NCBI GenBank assembly: GCA_001873945.1
Contig: MNYI01000018.1
Span: 1-5,771, forward strand
Direction of reading: 5' to 3'
DNA from: Candidatus Desantisbacteria bacterium CG2_30_40_21
GTDB lineage: Bacteria; UBA9089; CG2-30-40-21
DNA length: 5,771 nt
Notes under the pieces: model-generated
What the model was told of the DNA's origin: nothing
What the model saw: the letters and a program-made list of their open reading frames with translations, nothing else
Database searches by the model: none
Program-made: the position numbers and the translations under genes
Shown here: positions 1-5,614 of the stretch, one piece after another
Position numbering within the stretch: the stretch's first letter is position 1
Layout: the number at the start of each line of letters is the position of its first letter

Positions 1-144
1 TGTCATTCCCGCTTGTCGGGAATCCTTCCCCTCTGTGATCTGTCATTCCCGCTTGTCGGGAATCCTTCTTTGTTAAATACATCAGATGTGGTCGGATAAA
101 AAGAAGGATTCCGGACAAGCCGGAATGACAAGGAAAGGAGAAGC
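1..144. repeat. 144-bp tandem unit, copy 1
   Basis: First of three identical 144-bp units. It contains two forward hairpins (from 1 and 41) separated by a 12-nt spacer, then a 30-bp linker, one inverted hairpin (106-130) and a purine-rich tail ending GGAGAAGC. Positions 41-130 form a 90-bp imperfect inverted repeat: 30-bp arms (41-70 and 101-130) with two mismatches, around a 30-bp spacer. The spacer holds a small palindrome, ACATC-A-GATGT, at 79-89. The next unit follows directly, without the 24-bp tail seen after copies 2 and 3. Confidence 0.9.
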
Positions 145-312
145 TGTCATTCCCGCTTGTCGGGAATCCTTCCCCTCTGTGATCTGTCATTCCCGCTTGT
201 CGGGAATCCTTCTTTGTTAAATACATCAGATGTGGTCGGATAAAAAGAAGGATTCCGGACAAGCCGGAATGACAAGGAAAGGAGAAGCAGGATTCTGGCA
301 ATTCTTTGACAG
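145..312. repeat. 144-bp tandem unit, copy 2, plus 24-bp tail
   Basis: Positions 145-288 are identical to 1-144. The 90-bp inverted-repeat core is at 185-274. The 24-bp tail (289-312, beginning AGGATTCTGGC and ending TTTGACAG) resembles a degenerate, internally deleted copy of the inverted hairpin. The same tail follows copy 3, so copies 2 and 3 share a 168-bp duplicated block. Confidence 0.9.
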
Positions 313-480
313 TGTCATTCCCGCTTGTCGGGAATCCTTCCCCTCTGTGATCTGTCATTCCCGCTTGTCGGGAATCCTTCTTTGTTAAATACATCAGATG
401 TGGTCGGATAAAAAGAAGGATTCCGGACAAGCCGGAATGACAAGGAAAGGAGAAGCAGGATTCTGGCAATTCTTTGACAG
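313..480. repeat. 144-bp tandem unit, copy 3, plus 24-bp tail
   Basis: Positions 313-456 are identical to the other two units and 457-480 to the tail of copy 2. The 90-bp inverted-repeat core is at 353-442. Unique sequence follows at 481-531; it contains a degenerate relative of the hairpin's right arm (GCTAAGCCAGAATGGACAAG at 491-510) and the word CTTTGTGATC, which is also part of the second repeat family at 3291-3300 and 5692-5701. Confidence 0.9.
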
Positions 481-531
481 GCGGGGACAGGCTAAGCCAG
501 AATGGACAAGAAGTCCATGCCCTTTGTGATC

Positions 532-611
532 TGTCATTCCCGCTTGTCGGGAATCCTTCCCCTCTGTGATCTGTCATTCCCGCTTGTCGGGAATCCTTCT
601 TTGTTAAATAC
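532..611. repeat. Truncated fourth repeat unit abutting the aminotransferase stop codon
   Basis: These 80 bp match the first 80 bp of the 144-bp unit: two forward hairpins, the TTCTT arm end and the first 10 nt of the linker (TGTTAAATAC). The match stops at 611, which is the last base, in gene direction, of the TAG stop codon (611-613). The inverted right arm is missing, so this copy cannot form the 90-bp palindrome but keeps both small hairpins. On the transcript of the upstream gene, the hairpin at 579-597 lies about 14 nt past the stop codon. No U-run follows it, so it is not a canonical intrinsic terminator; it might still stabilise the mRNA 3' end. Confidence 0.85.
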
Positions 612-1810
612 TACTGGCGATAATATCCAACCACCTTTCTTACAGCCTTAATTACATCATCTACATCCTGTTCTTTTAATCCCGGATAAAGCGGCAGAGA
701 AAGTATTCTTTCCCCTGCATATTCAGTTACAGGAAACGCCCCTTCACTAAAGCCAAACTGCTGGCGATAATATGGTTGGAGATGAAGAGACTGGAAATGA
801 ACGCTAACCCCAATATTCTCCTTTTGCAGACATGAGAGAATCATATCCCTTGAGGCATTCAACATCTCTGTTTTAACCATGATAACATAAAGATGTTCAG
901 CGTGCTTAATGTCTGGTATTCGCCCAATACGAATAATGGCATCCATATCCTTGAACGCATTATCATATGCAGCTACATATTTCTGCCGTACCTTCAAGAA
1001 ACCCTCAATCTTTGCCAATTGGCATAGCCCGAGGGACGCTTGAATATCAGCCATATTATACTTATACCCTGGATATAATACCTGATAATGTTGGTAGCCT
1101 TCCGGTGAATACCTTTTCCAGGCATCCTTACTCATGCCATGGAGTGCAAATATCCTGACCCTTTCCTCTAATTCCTTAGAATTAGTGGTCAACATCCCGC
1201 CCTCTGCTGTGGTAAGATTTTTTGTGGCATAAAAGGAGAAGGCAGTCATATCCCCGATAGAGCCTACCTTTTTGCCATGATACTCTGTTTCTGTGGCATG
1301 GGCAGCATCCTCGATTACAAGCAGGTTGTGTTTCCTGGCAATCTCAAGTATTGCATCCATTTCACACGGGCAGCCAGCATAATGAACCGGCATAATTGCC
1401 TTTGTTTTTAGTGTAATTTTTTCCTCAATCTTATTAACATCAATGTTCAGGGTAACTGGATCCACATCAACAAAGACTGGGGTAGCCCGAACCTGAACAA
1501 TAACATTGGCTGTAGCACAAAAGGTCATTGGAGTAGTAATTACTTCGTCCCCTTCCCCTATCTCTGCAGCAATTAATGAAAGATGAAGGGCAGCTGTGCA
1601 GGAATTAACAGCAACAGCATGCTCAGCATTTGCATATCTGGCAAATTCAGCCTCAAACTGCTTTGTTTTTGGTCCGGTAGTCAGCCAGCCTGATCTTAAT
1701 GTCTGGATAACAGATGCCTCTTCCTCTTCACCGAGCAATGCTTGATGAAAGCTAAGGAAGGTATCTCTTACGGGTGTACCACCCTCAATAGCAGGTATTT
1801 CAATCTTCAT
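611..1810 (-). CDS. DegT/DnrJ/EryC1/StrS-family PLP-dependent aminotransferase
   Basis: A 399-residue protein with the full fold-type I sugar aminotransferase pattern. Members of this family transfer an amino group, usually from glutamate, to a keto carbon of a nucleotide-linked sugar in the cytoplasm, feeding O-antigen, capsule, glycan or antibiotic sugar synthesis. Visible landmarks: the cofactor phosphate-binding NSCTAALHLSL (69-79), EDAAHA (167-172) with Asp168 expected to contact the PLP ring nitrogen, the Schiff-base Lys197 in FSFYATKNLTTAEGG (191-205), and GYKYNMADIQASLG (248-261). The length is typical. The Lys197 surroundings resemble 4-ketosugar aminotransferases of the ArnB/PseC type, but the substrate cannot be assigned. 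The ATG follows GAGGTGATAAA, a strong ribosome binding site with good spacing. The gene lies 34 bp after the DUF362 gene and is probably co-transcribed with it. The array of hairpin repeats begins right at its stop codon. Confidence 0.93.
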   Translation of the reverse strand: MKIEIPAIEGGTPVRDTFLSFHQALLGEEEEASVIQTLRSGWLTTGPKTKQFEAEFARYANAEHAVAVNSCTAALHLSLIAAEIGEGDEVITTPMTFCATANVIVQVRATPVFVDVDPVTLNIDVNKIEEKITLKTKAIMPVHYAGCPCEMDAILEIARKHNLLVIEDAAHATETEYHGKKVGSIGDMTAFSFYATKNLTTAEGGMLTTNSKELEERVRIFALHGMSKDAWKRYSPEGYQHYQVLYPGYKYNMADIQASLGLCQLAKIEGFLKVRQKYVAAYDNAFKDMDAIIRIGRIPDIKHAEHLYVIMVKTEMLNASRDMILSCLQKENIGVSVHFQSLHLQPYYRQQFGFSEGAFPVTEYAGERILSLPLYPGLKEQDVDDVIKAVRKVVGYYRQ

Positions 1811-1844
1811 TTTATCACCTCTTCAATAATATACTCGTATAATT

Positions 1845-3152
1845 TTATATTTCTTCGTGCCTTTGTGTCTTCGTGGTAAATATCCTCTTGCGATTTCCAA
1901 ATTCCGGTGCTTCTTTAATACAGGTACCCAGAACCTTAAAAGATCGACTGATTAGTTTCATGGTTTCCTTATTCAACTTAGCAGGGGCTGTTCCAACATT
2001 GTTCCAGCCAGAAATATCCAGATCATCTGGCGGCAGAGTAATATTCTCCCAATTATGAAACAATCTGCCCCACGGGCTATTAAGGATTTCAAATATTCGT
2101 TCCTGATGGGCTGGATACCAGTACACATCATGGTACAGAATACTGGCTATATATGCCCATGGAGCAAGGATTGTCTTAAGTGTCCACTCAACAGGCTTTT
2201 TCAGCTTACCCCAATAAATAAAATGCTGCATTCGGCTGGCAAAGGTCATCTTCTTAAACGGACCAACAAAATGCCATTTCTCCTTTGCAGCATCTATATC
2301 ACCGACAATCTCTATCTCGGAAATATCACCACATCCAAGACCCAAATCATGGGCTAATCGAATAAATTTAATATCCCGCAACGGATCAAACCCCATAAGC
2401 ATCGCTGCAACTGCATCAATGGCTACCTGATCATTTGAGGCAAGGATAACATTTTTTACATGAGGAATCATACATCGGGGTCCAGGACCATCCCCGGCAA
2501 AGGTGCCATCCATTACTGCAAAAACCCCGCGGTGAATTTTTTTCTGAATCATGAGCAAATCAACCAATGTTTCATGGATAACCGGATGTGCCCAGTGTCG
2601 CTTTTCATTCAGCAGCCCGCCAAAGGCATTTTTCATGGCTCCGGTTGTTGTTGTAAACACATGCGTTTTTATGGTTGGCAAATGGATAATATTCTCACCA
2701 ATAAACCGTTTCGGAATCATAAATCCCTTTGGATAAACCTCATTTAAGCACAAGAATTTATCAGTCAGTGAGCCAACAGCGTCGCGAATATGTATCCATT
2801 CTTCACCCTCATAAAGATGTACATTCTTAAGACCATGAGCATTTATTACATTAATTTGTTTATTCTCTCGCTCACCCAGATGAGCATCAATAACCACTGT
2901 CCGATTATGACAGGCATGAATCAGGTCAGCATTATAACCATCCTTCTTCATAGCACGAATCACTCCCTCAAGCTGCCATGGGGTAGTTGAAGAGCCGGGA
3001 TAAAAAAAGTGCCAGCTTATATTTATCTTCAGTGCTGTGTCAACATCCTTTGGAAGAATATCCTGATAATCAGCAAGGTTCATCAGTCGATGGTAATCAT
3101 GCAGAACCGTTGCCGGTGTTGTTCGTAAGATTGCTACCTTTGATTTTGCCAT
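1845..3152 (-). CDS. DUF362 domain-containing protein with repeat-derived C-terminus
   Basis: A 435-residue protein of the DUF362 family, whose biochemical function is unknown. The family core is recognisable: LPTIKTHVFTTTTGAMKN (158-175), FGGLLNEKRHW (177-187), MDGTFAGDGPGPR (214-226), then VKNVILASNDQVAIDAVAA (232-250) and LMGFDPLRD (252-260). Some DUF362 proteins carry a 4Fe-4S ferredoxin domain; here the cysteines (81, 135, 227, 274, 411) are scattered and form no CxxCxxC cluster, so this is the form without ferredoxin. No signal peptide is apparent. A hydrophobic, aromatic-rich stretch (about 323-346) might associate with a membrane, a weak inference. The last 11 residues (FTTKTQRHEEI) come from an intergenic repeat, so the ancestral protein probably ended near residue 424. 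The ATG follows AAGGAG with 8-nt spacing. The aminotransferase gene follows after 34 bp. Confidence 0.88.
   Translation of the reverse strand: MAKSKVAILRTTPATVLHDYHRLMNLADYQDILPKDVDTALKINISWHFFYPGSSTTPWQLEGVIRAMKKDGYNADLIHACHNRTVVIDAHLGERENKQINVINAHGLKNVHLYEGEEWIHIRDAVGSLTDKFLCLNEVYPKGFMIPKRFIGENIIHLPTIKTHVFTTTTGAMKNAFGGLLNEKRHWAHPVIHETLVDLLMIQKKIHRGVFAVMDGTFAGDGPGPRCMIPHVKNVILASNDQVAIDAVAAMLMGFDPLRDIKFIRLAHDLGLGCGDISEIEIVGDIDAAKEKWHFVGPFKKMTFASRMQHFIYWGKLKKPVEWTLKTILAPWAYIASILYHDVYWYPAHQERIFEILNSPWGRLFHNWENITLPPDDLDISGWNNVGTAPAKLNKETMKLISRSFKVLGTCIKEAPEFGNRKRIFTTKTQRHEEI
1847..1883. repeat. Short TTKTQRHEE-encoding repeat fragment
   Basis: This piece contains TTCTTCGTGCCTTTGTGTCT followed by TCGTGG, bounded by ATATTT (1847-1852) and its complement AAATAT (1878-1883). 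It is built from the same CTTTGTG/CTTCGTG words as the larger elements at 3214-3378 and 5615-5771 but is much shorter and lacks their central palindrome. Read on the minus strand in the frame of the DUF362 gene, it encodes FTTKTQRHEEI and leads into the TAA stop. That peptide tail is a familiar product of this intergenic repeat family and is not a protein motif. Confidence 0.75.
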
Positions 3153-3160
3153 AGTTAGTA

Positions 3161-3206
3161 CTCCTTGCTTTTCACTAAGTATACACTAAATTTTTCAAAA
3201 AAGCAA
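3161..3206 (-). promoter_or_regulatory. Candidate sigma70-type promoter and RBS of the DUF362 gene
   Basis: On the minus strand a good -10 box TATACT (3178-3183) lies 17 bp downstream of TTGCTT (3201-3206), which matches the -35 consensus only in its first three bases. Transcription would start near 3171, leaving about 20 nt of leader before the ATG at 3150-3152. The ribosome binding site AAGGAG is at 3161-3166. The -35 hexamer overlaps the flanking direct repeat of element A, so the insertion may have altered this promoter's upstream edge. Assigned from sequence alone. Confidence 0.4.
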
Positions 3207-3387
3207 CATTTTTCGACCTGTGCAATCGGAAATTATCACACAGAGACACAAAGCACACAAAGGGCAAAAAAAGAAAAAAATCTCATATGTCTTTGTGATC
3301 TCTGTGGCTTTGTGTGAGAAATAAGTGAGCCTTGTAATCTTTGCGTTATTTGTGTTAAAAAACTCGCTTGCACAGATCAACATTTTT
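3205..3387. mobile_element. Element A: probable non-autonomous insertion (MITE-like) with TIRs and 9-bp TSD
   Basis: The element proper is 3214-3378 (165 bp). Its ends carry terminal inverted repeats: GACCTGTGCAA at 3215-3225 and TTGCACAGATC at 3368-3378, whose complement is GATCTGTGCAA, one mismatch in 11. Direct repeats AACATTTTT flank it at 3205-3213 and 3379-3387 (10 bp if the preceding C is counted), as expected of a target-site duplication. Inside is a long imperfect palindrome centred on a T/A-rich loop, with outer arms TCACACA (3236-3242) and TGTGTGA (3311-3317). No transposase is encoded, so movement would need a transposase elsewhere. It lies directly 3' of queC: the flanking repeat overlaps the first base of its stop triplet on the plus strand. 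A second copy is at 5615-5771. Confidence 0.7.
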
Positions 3388-4082
3388 TAAGAGAGGGACG
3401 GGGCATATTCATCCTCAAACCTCTCTCGTATTACTTCAAAAACTCCTGCTGATTTGAATGCCCGAATACACCTCTGACAGCTTTCACACCTGCCGCACAT
3501 CTTATCCCCGCCCAGATAACAGCTCCACAAGAGATGAAAAGGGGCAGCTAATTGTTTCCCTAACACTACTATTTCCTTTTTATTCATATCCTGAGTAAAG
3601 CTCAATACCTGAACCTTACTCAAGGTAGAAAAAAGCAGCGATTGATTAATAGCCTGAACAAACTTAAGGCTGTTATCCGGAAATGTTTCTGCCTCTTCCC
3701 TGTTGAACCCGACCACAACCACATCTGCACCCATCTCCTCTGCTAAGGAGGCAGCAATATTGATAAAAACACCGTTACGATTAGGTACCCAGACAGCCTT
3801 AGCCGTCTGGATTGGGTCGCTTTTTTCAAAACTAAACGCTGGAACATCCCTTCCGTGCTGAAGGATTGCACTACCTGTCTGTCCTAACCAGTCTATGGTA
3901 ATCTTGCGATGTGGAATTCTCAAATATTCACACACCCTGCTGGCTGCATCTATCTCCTGTTTTTTTGCCCTTTGTCCATAATCAAAGGTAACACCCAATA
4001 ATACAGTTGTCTGTTGGACAGCTATAGTCATAGCCACTATGGAATCAAGTCCTCCAGAAAGCAGGCAAATGGATGTCTTCAT
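3387..4082 (-). CDS. queC: 7-cyano-7-deazaguanine synthase QueC
   Basis: Converts 7-carboxy-7-deazaguanine to preQ0 with ATP and ammonia, in the cytoplasmic pathway to queuosine in tRNA and other 7-deazapurines. Visible features, numbered from ATG 4082: the PP-loop SGGLDS (9-14), FDYGQR (33-38), VPNRNG (99-104), GFNREEAETFPDNS (125-138), and a C-terminal zinc site from Cys188 and CGRCESC (Cys196, Cys199, Cys202). A further Cys205 is unusual. The GFNREEAETFPDNS region differs from the E. coli form and resembles the version I recall from archaea and some anaerobic bacteria. Start choice: AAGGAG (4093-4098) lies 10 nt before ATG 4080-4082 and 4 nt before an in-frame TTG at 4086-4088; the ATG gives 231 residues, the length of E. 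coli QueC. malQ lies 29 bp upstream. No queD, queE or queF is in the window. Confidence 0.96.
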   Translation of the reverse strand: MKTSICLLSGGLDSIVAMTIAVQQTTVLLGVTFDYGQRAKKQEIDAASRVCEYLRIPHRKITIDWLGQTGSAILQHGRDVPAFSFEKSDPIQTAKAVWVPNRNGVFINIAASLAEEMGADVVVVGFNREEAETFPDNSLKFVQAINQSLLFSTLSKVQVLSFTQDMNKKEIVVLGKQLAAPFHLLWSCYLGGDKMCGRCESCQRCIRAFKSAGVFEVIRERFEDEYAPSLS

Positions 4083-4092
4083 TTTCAATCAA

Positions 4093-4098
4093 CTCCTT
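4093..4098 (-). promoter_or_regulatory. queC ribosome binding site (start-deciding)
   Basis: AAGGAG on the minus strand, in the 29-bp gap between malQ and queC. The distance is 10 nt to ATG 4080-4082 and 4 nt to TTG 4086-4088. The ATG spacing is slightly long and the TTG spacing slightly short; codon preference and protein length favour the ATG. The site indicates independent translation of queC on a malQ-queC transcript. Confidence 0.7.
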
Positions 4099-4111
4099 GG
4101 GATAACAACAA

Positions 4112-5596
4112 TTACTCTCGTCCATACAACCCTGTCAACCCCCGCAACCTTTCCTGACATTCATTATTCAGCATATTCTGAGCATACCGCCATGCCCAGT
4201 TTCCAAGAGCCTTTCCCGGAATATTCATCCTTGCCTCATTTCCAAGCCCAAGCACATCCTGAAGGGGAATAATAGCCATAGCTGCAACAGAGCTAAAAGC
4301 CAGACGAATAAATTCCCAATGTTTTTCGTCCGCTTTTGTTTTTCCAAGATACCTTAAGGCATGCTCGCGTTCAGCCTTGCTACTTGTTTTTGTAAACCAG
4401 CCAATAGTAGTATCATTATCATGTGTCCCTGTATACACCACACAGTTTTTTGAGTAATTATAGGGAAGATAGGGATTGTCTGGACCAGAGCCAAAGGCAA
4501 AATGCAGTATCTTCATGCCTGGAAAAGCAAATTGATCCCTCAATACCTCTACCTCTGGCGTAATTACCCCCAAATCCTCAGCAATAAGCGGCAGTTTTCC
4601 AAGAGACTGTTCAATTATGGTAAACATCTCAGCACCTGGTCCCTTCACCCATCTGCCATTTATGGCTGTCTTTTCTTTAGCTGGCACCTCCCAGTAAGCC
4701 TCAAAACCACGAAAATGATCTATGCGAATAATGTCAACCAACCTTAGCATTACCTTTAATCGATTGATCCACCAGCTATAACCTCTTTGTGCTATAATAT
4801 CCCATCGATACAGGGGATTTCCCCATAATTGTCCTGTTCGACTGAAGTAATCAGGGGGAACACCAGCAATATGAGTTGGTTTGCCCTTATCATCAAGCAT
4901 GAACGACTCTGGCTGTGACCAAACATCTGAGCTGTTATAGCTAACAAAGATGGGAATATCGCCAATTATTTTGATTTGTCTTTCGTTAGCGTATCGCTTC
5001 AGGCTTGACCATTGCTTAAAGAATAAATATTGCAAATATTTATGAAATGAAATCGAACAGGACATTTCCTGGGACACTTCATGGATTGTCTCTGGTTTCC
5101 GGCAAGATACACCCCTGTCCCACTTGTTCCATGACAATCCCCCATAGGATTCCTTCAATGCCATAAACAAGCTGTAATCATCCAACCATGTTTGATTTTC
5201 CATACAAAATCCCTCAAAGTCAGGGGTTTGATGGTTCTTAAACCGTTCAAATGAGCGATAAAGCATAGTCATCTTATACTCTATGACCAAGGAATAATCA
5301 ACATAATTTTCAGGAAATGCAGGTACATTTGTCAGCTCTGCATCATGAAGGAACCCATCCTTGACCAATTCATCCAGACTGATAAGCAGAGGATTACCAG
5401 CAAAGGCTGAAAAAGAATTATAGGGTGAATTACCATAACCCGTTGGACCCAGGGGAAGAATCTGCCATAACCTCTGTCCGCTTCCTGCCAGAAAATCGAC
5501 AAATCGATACGCACCCTCTCCCATATCCCCAATCCCAAATCTGCCTGGAATGGATGTTGGATGTAATAAAATTCCACTTGATCTTGAAAATTGCAT
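4112..5596 (-). CDS. malQ: 4-alpha-glucanotransferase (amylomaltase, GH77), type I
   Basis: Transfers segments of alpha-1,4-glucan between acceptors (disproportionation), acting in cytoplasmic glycogen/maltodextrin metabolism. From ATG 5594-5596 the protein has 494 residues, like the roughly 500-residue Thermus/plant DPE1 form and unlike the longer E. coli MalQ. The GH77 motifs are intact: GNSPYNSFSAFAGNP (55-69), GDIPIFVSYNSSDVW (212-226), GVPPDYFSRTGQLWGNPLY (245-263), RIDHFRGFEAYW (291-302) with nucleophile Asp293, IAEDLGVITPE (338-348) with acid/base Glu340, and THDNDTT (391-397) with Asp395. These three catalytic numbers coincide with those of Thermus aquaticus amylomaltase, which supports this start. 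The frame stays open to 5662, but those 22 extra codons read into repeat element B and encode nothing family-like. AAGGTAGG (5603-5610) sits 6 nt before the ATG. Confidence 0.97.
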   Translation of the reverse strand: MQFSRSSGILLHPTSIPGRFGIGDMGEGAYRFVDFLAGSGQRLWQILPLGPTGYGNSPYNSFSAFAGNPLLISLDELVKDGFLHDAELTNVPAFPENYVDYSLVIEYKMTMLYRSFERFKNHQTPDFEGFCMENQTWLDDYSLFMALKESYGGLSWNKWDRGVSCRKPETIHEVSQEMSCSISFHKYLQYLFFKQWSSLKRYANERQIKIIGDIPIFVSYNSSDVWSQPESFMLDDKGKPTHIAGVPPDYFSRTGQLWGNPLYRWDIIAQRGYSWWINRLKVMLRLVDIIRIDHFRGFEAYWEVPAKEKTAINGRWVKGPGAEMFTIIEQSLGKLPLIAEDLGVITPEVEVLRDQFAFPGMKILHFAFGSGPDNPYLPYNYSKNCVVYTGTHDNDTTIGWFTKTSSKAEREHALRYLGKTKADEKHWEFIRLAFSSVAAMAIIPLQDVLGLGNEARMNIPGKALGNWAWRYAQNMLNNECQERLRGLTGLYGRE

Positions 5597-5602
5597 TAGA
5601 TG

Positions 5603-5610
5603 CCTACCTT
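5603..5610 (-). promoter_or_regulatory. malQ ribosome binding site, abutting element B
   Basis: AAGGTAGG on the minus strand with 6 nt (CATCTA) to the ATG at 5594-5596. It decides the start against the longer open frame. It overlaps the T/A-rich sequence (5606-5614) that would be the target-site copy flanking element B, so the element ends only a few bases upstream of the Shine-Dalgarno sequence. No convincing -10/-35 pair is visible between the element and the gene; a promoter must lie inside the element or beyond the window. Confidence 0.65.
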
Positions 5611-5614
5611 TTTT

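Larger units (their letters stand above)
1..611. repeat. Array of short hairpin (REP/MITE-like) repeats
   Basis: This gene-free stretch is filled by copies of one roughly 25-bp palindromic repeat. Forward copies beginning TGTCATTCCCG start at 1, 41, 145, 185, 313, 353, 532 and 572. Inverted copies beginning GGATTCCGG lie at 106-130, 250-274 and 418-442. Each copy folds into a 7-bp stem (ATTCCCG/CGGGAAT forward, ATTCCGG/CCGGAAT inverted) around a 5-nt loop. Degenerate copies are visible at 289-312 (repeated at 457-480) and 481-514. Larger structure: three identical 144-bp tandem units and a truncated fourth. No reading frame of note is present on either strand. Such elements are usually non-coding, and may act as 3'-end stabilisers or remnants of transposase-mobilised REP sequences; which applies here is not visible. 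Confidence 0.9.

Noticed and set aside
572..600. Intrinsic terminator after the aminotransferase gene
   Set aside because: A hairpin is present, but on the transcript it is followed by GACAGATC and not a U-run.
1..611. CRISPR-like array of repeated units
   Set aside because: Intervals between repeats are 12 nt or longer and are themselves identical copies, not unique spacers. Repeats occur in both orientations, and no cas gene is present.
1873..2990. Several plus-strand reading frames of 60-100 codons opposite the DUF362 gene
   Set aside because: They are shadows of a well-supported minus-strand gene and show no recognisable motifs or credible ribosome binding sites. The same holds for plus-strand frames opposite the other three genes.
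3195..3383. 62-codon minus-strand reading frame between queC and the DUF362 gene
   Set aside because: It lies almost wholly within element A and its product is a translation of repeat words (PLCALCLC, SHKATEITKT). No ribosome binding site or family resemblance supports it.
3360..3390. Terminator from the TTAAAAAA/TTTTTTAA inverted repeat after queC
   Set aside because: The stem is only A:T pairs around a 20-nt loop, and one side is explained by the target-site duplication of element A.
4083..4088. TTG start for QueC, two codons longer
   Set aside because: Possible, but only 4 nt from the Shine-Dalgarno sequence and a weaker codon. The ATG two codons later gives the usual length.
611..5596. 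A novel defence or biosynthetic system formed by the four genes
   Set aside because: malQ, queC and the aminotransferase are ordinary families with intact motifs and no shared pathway. No nuclease, toxin, transposase or accessory signature is present. queC alone does not imply a 7-deazaguanine DNA-modification (Dpd) cluster, as no dpd genes are seen.
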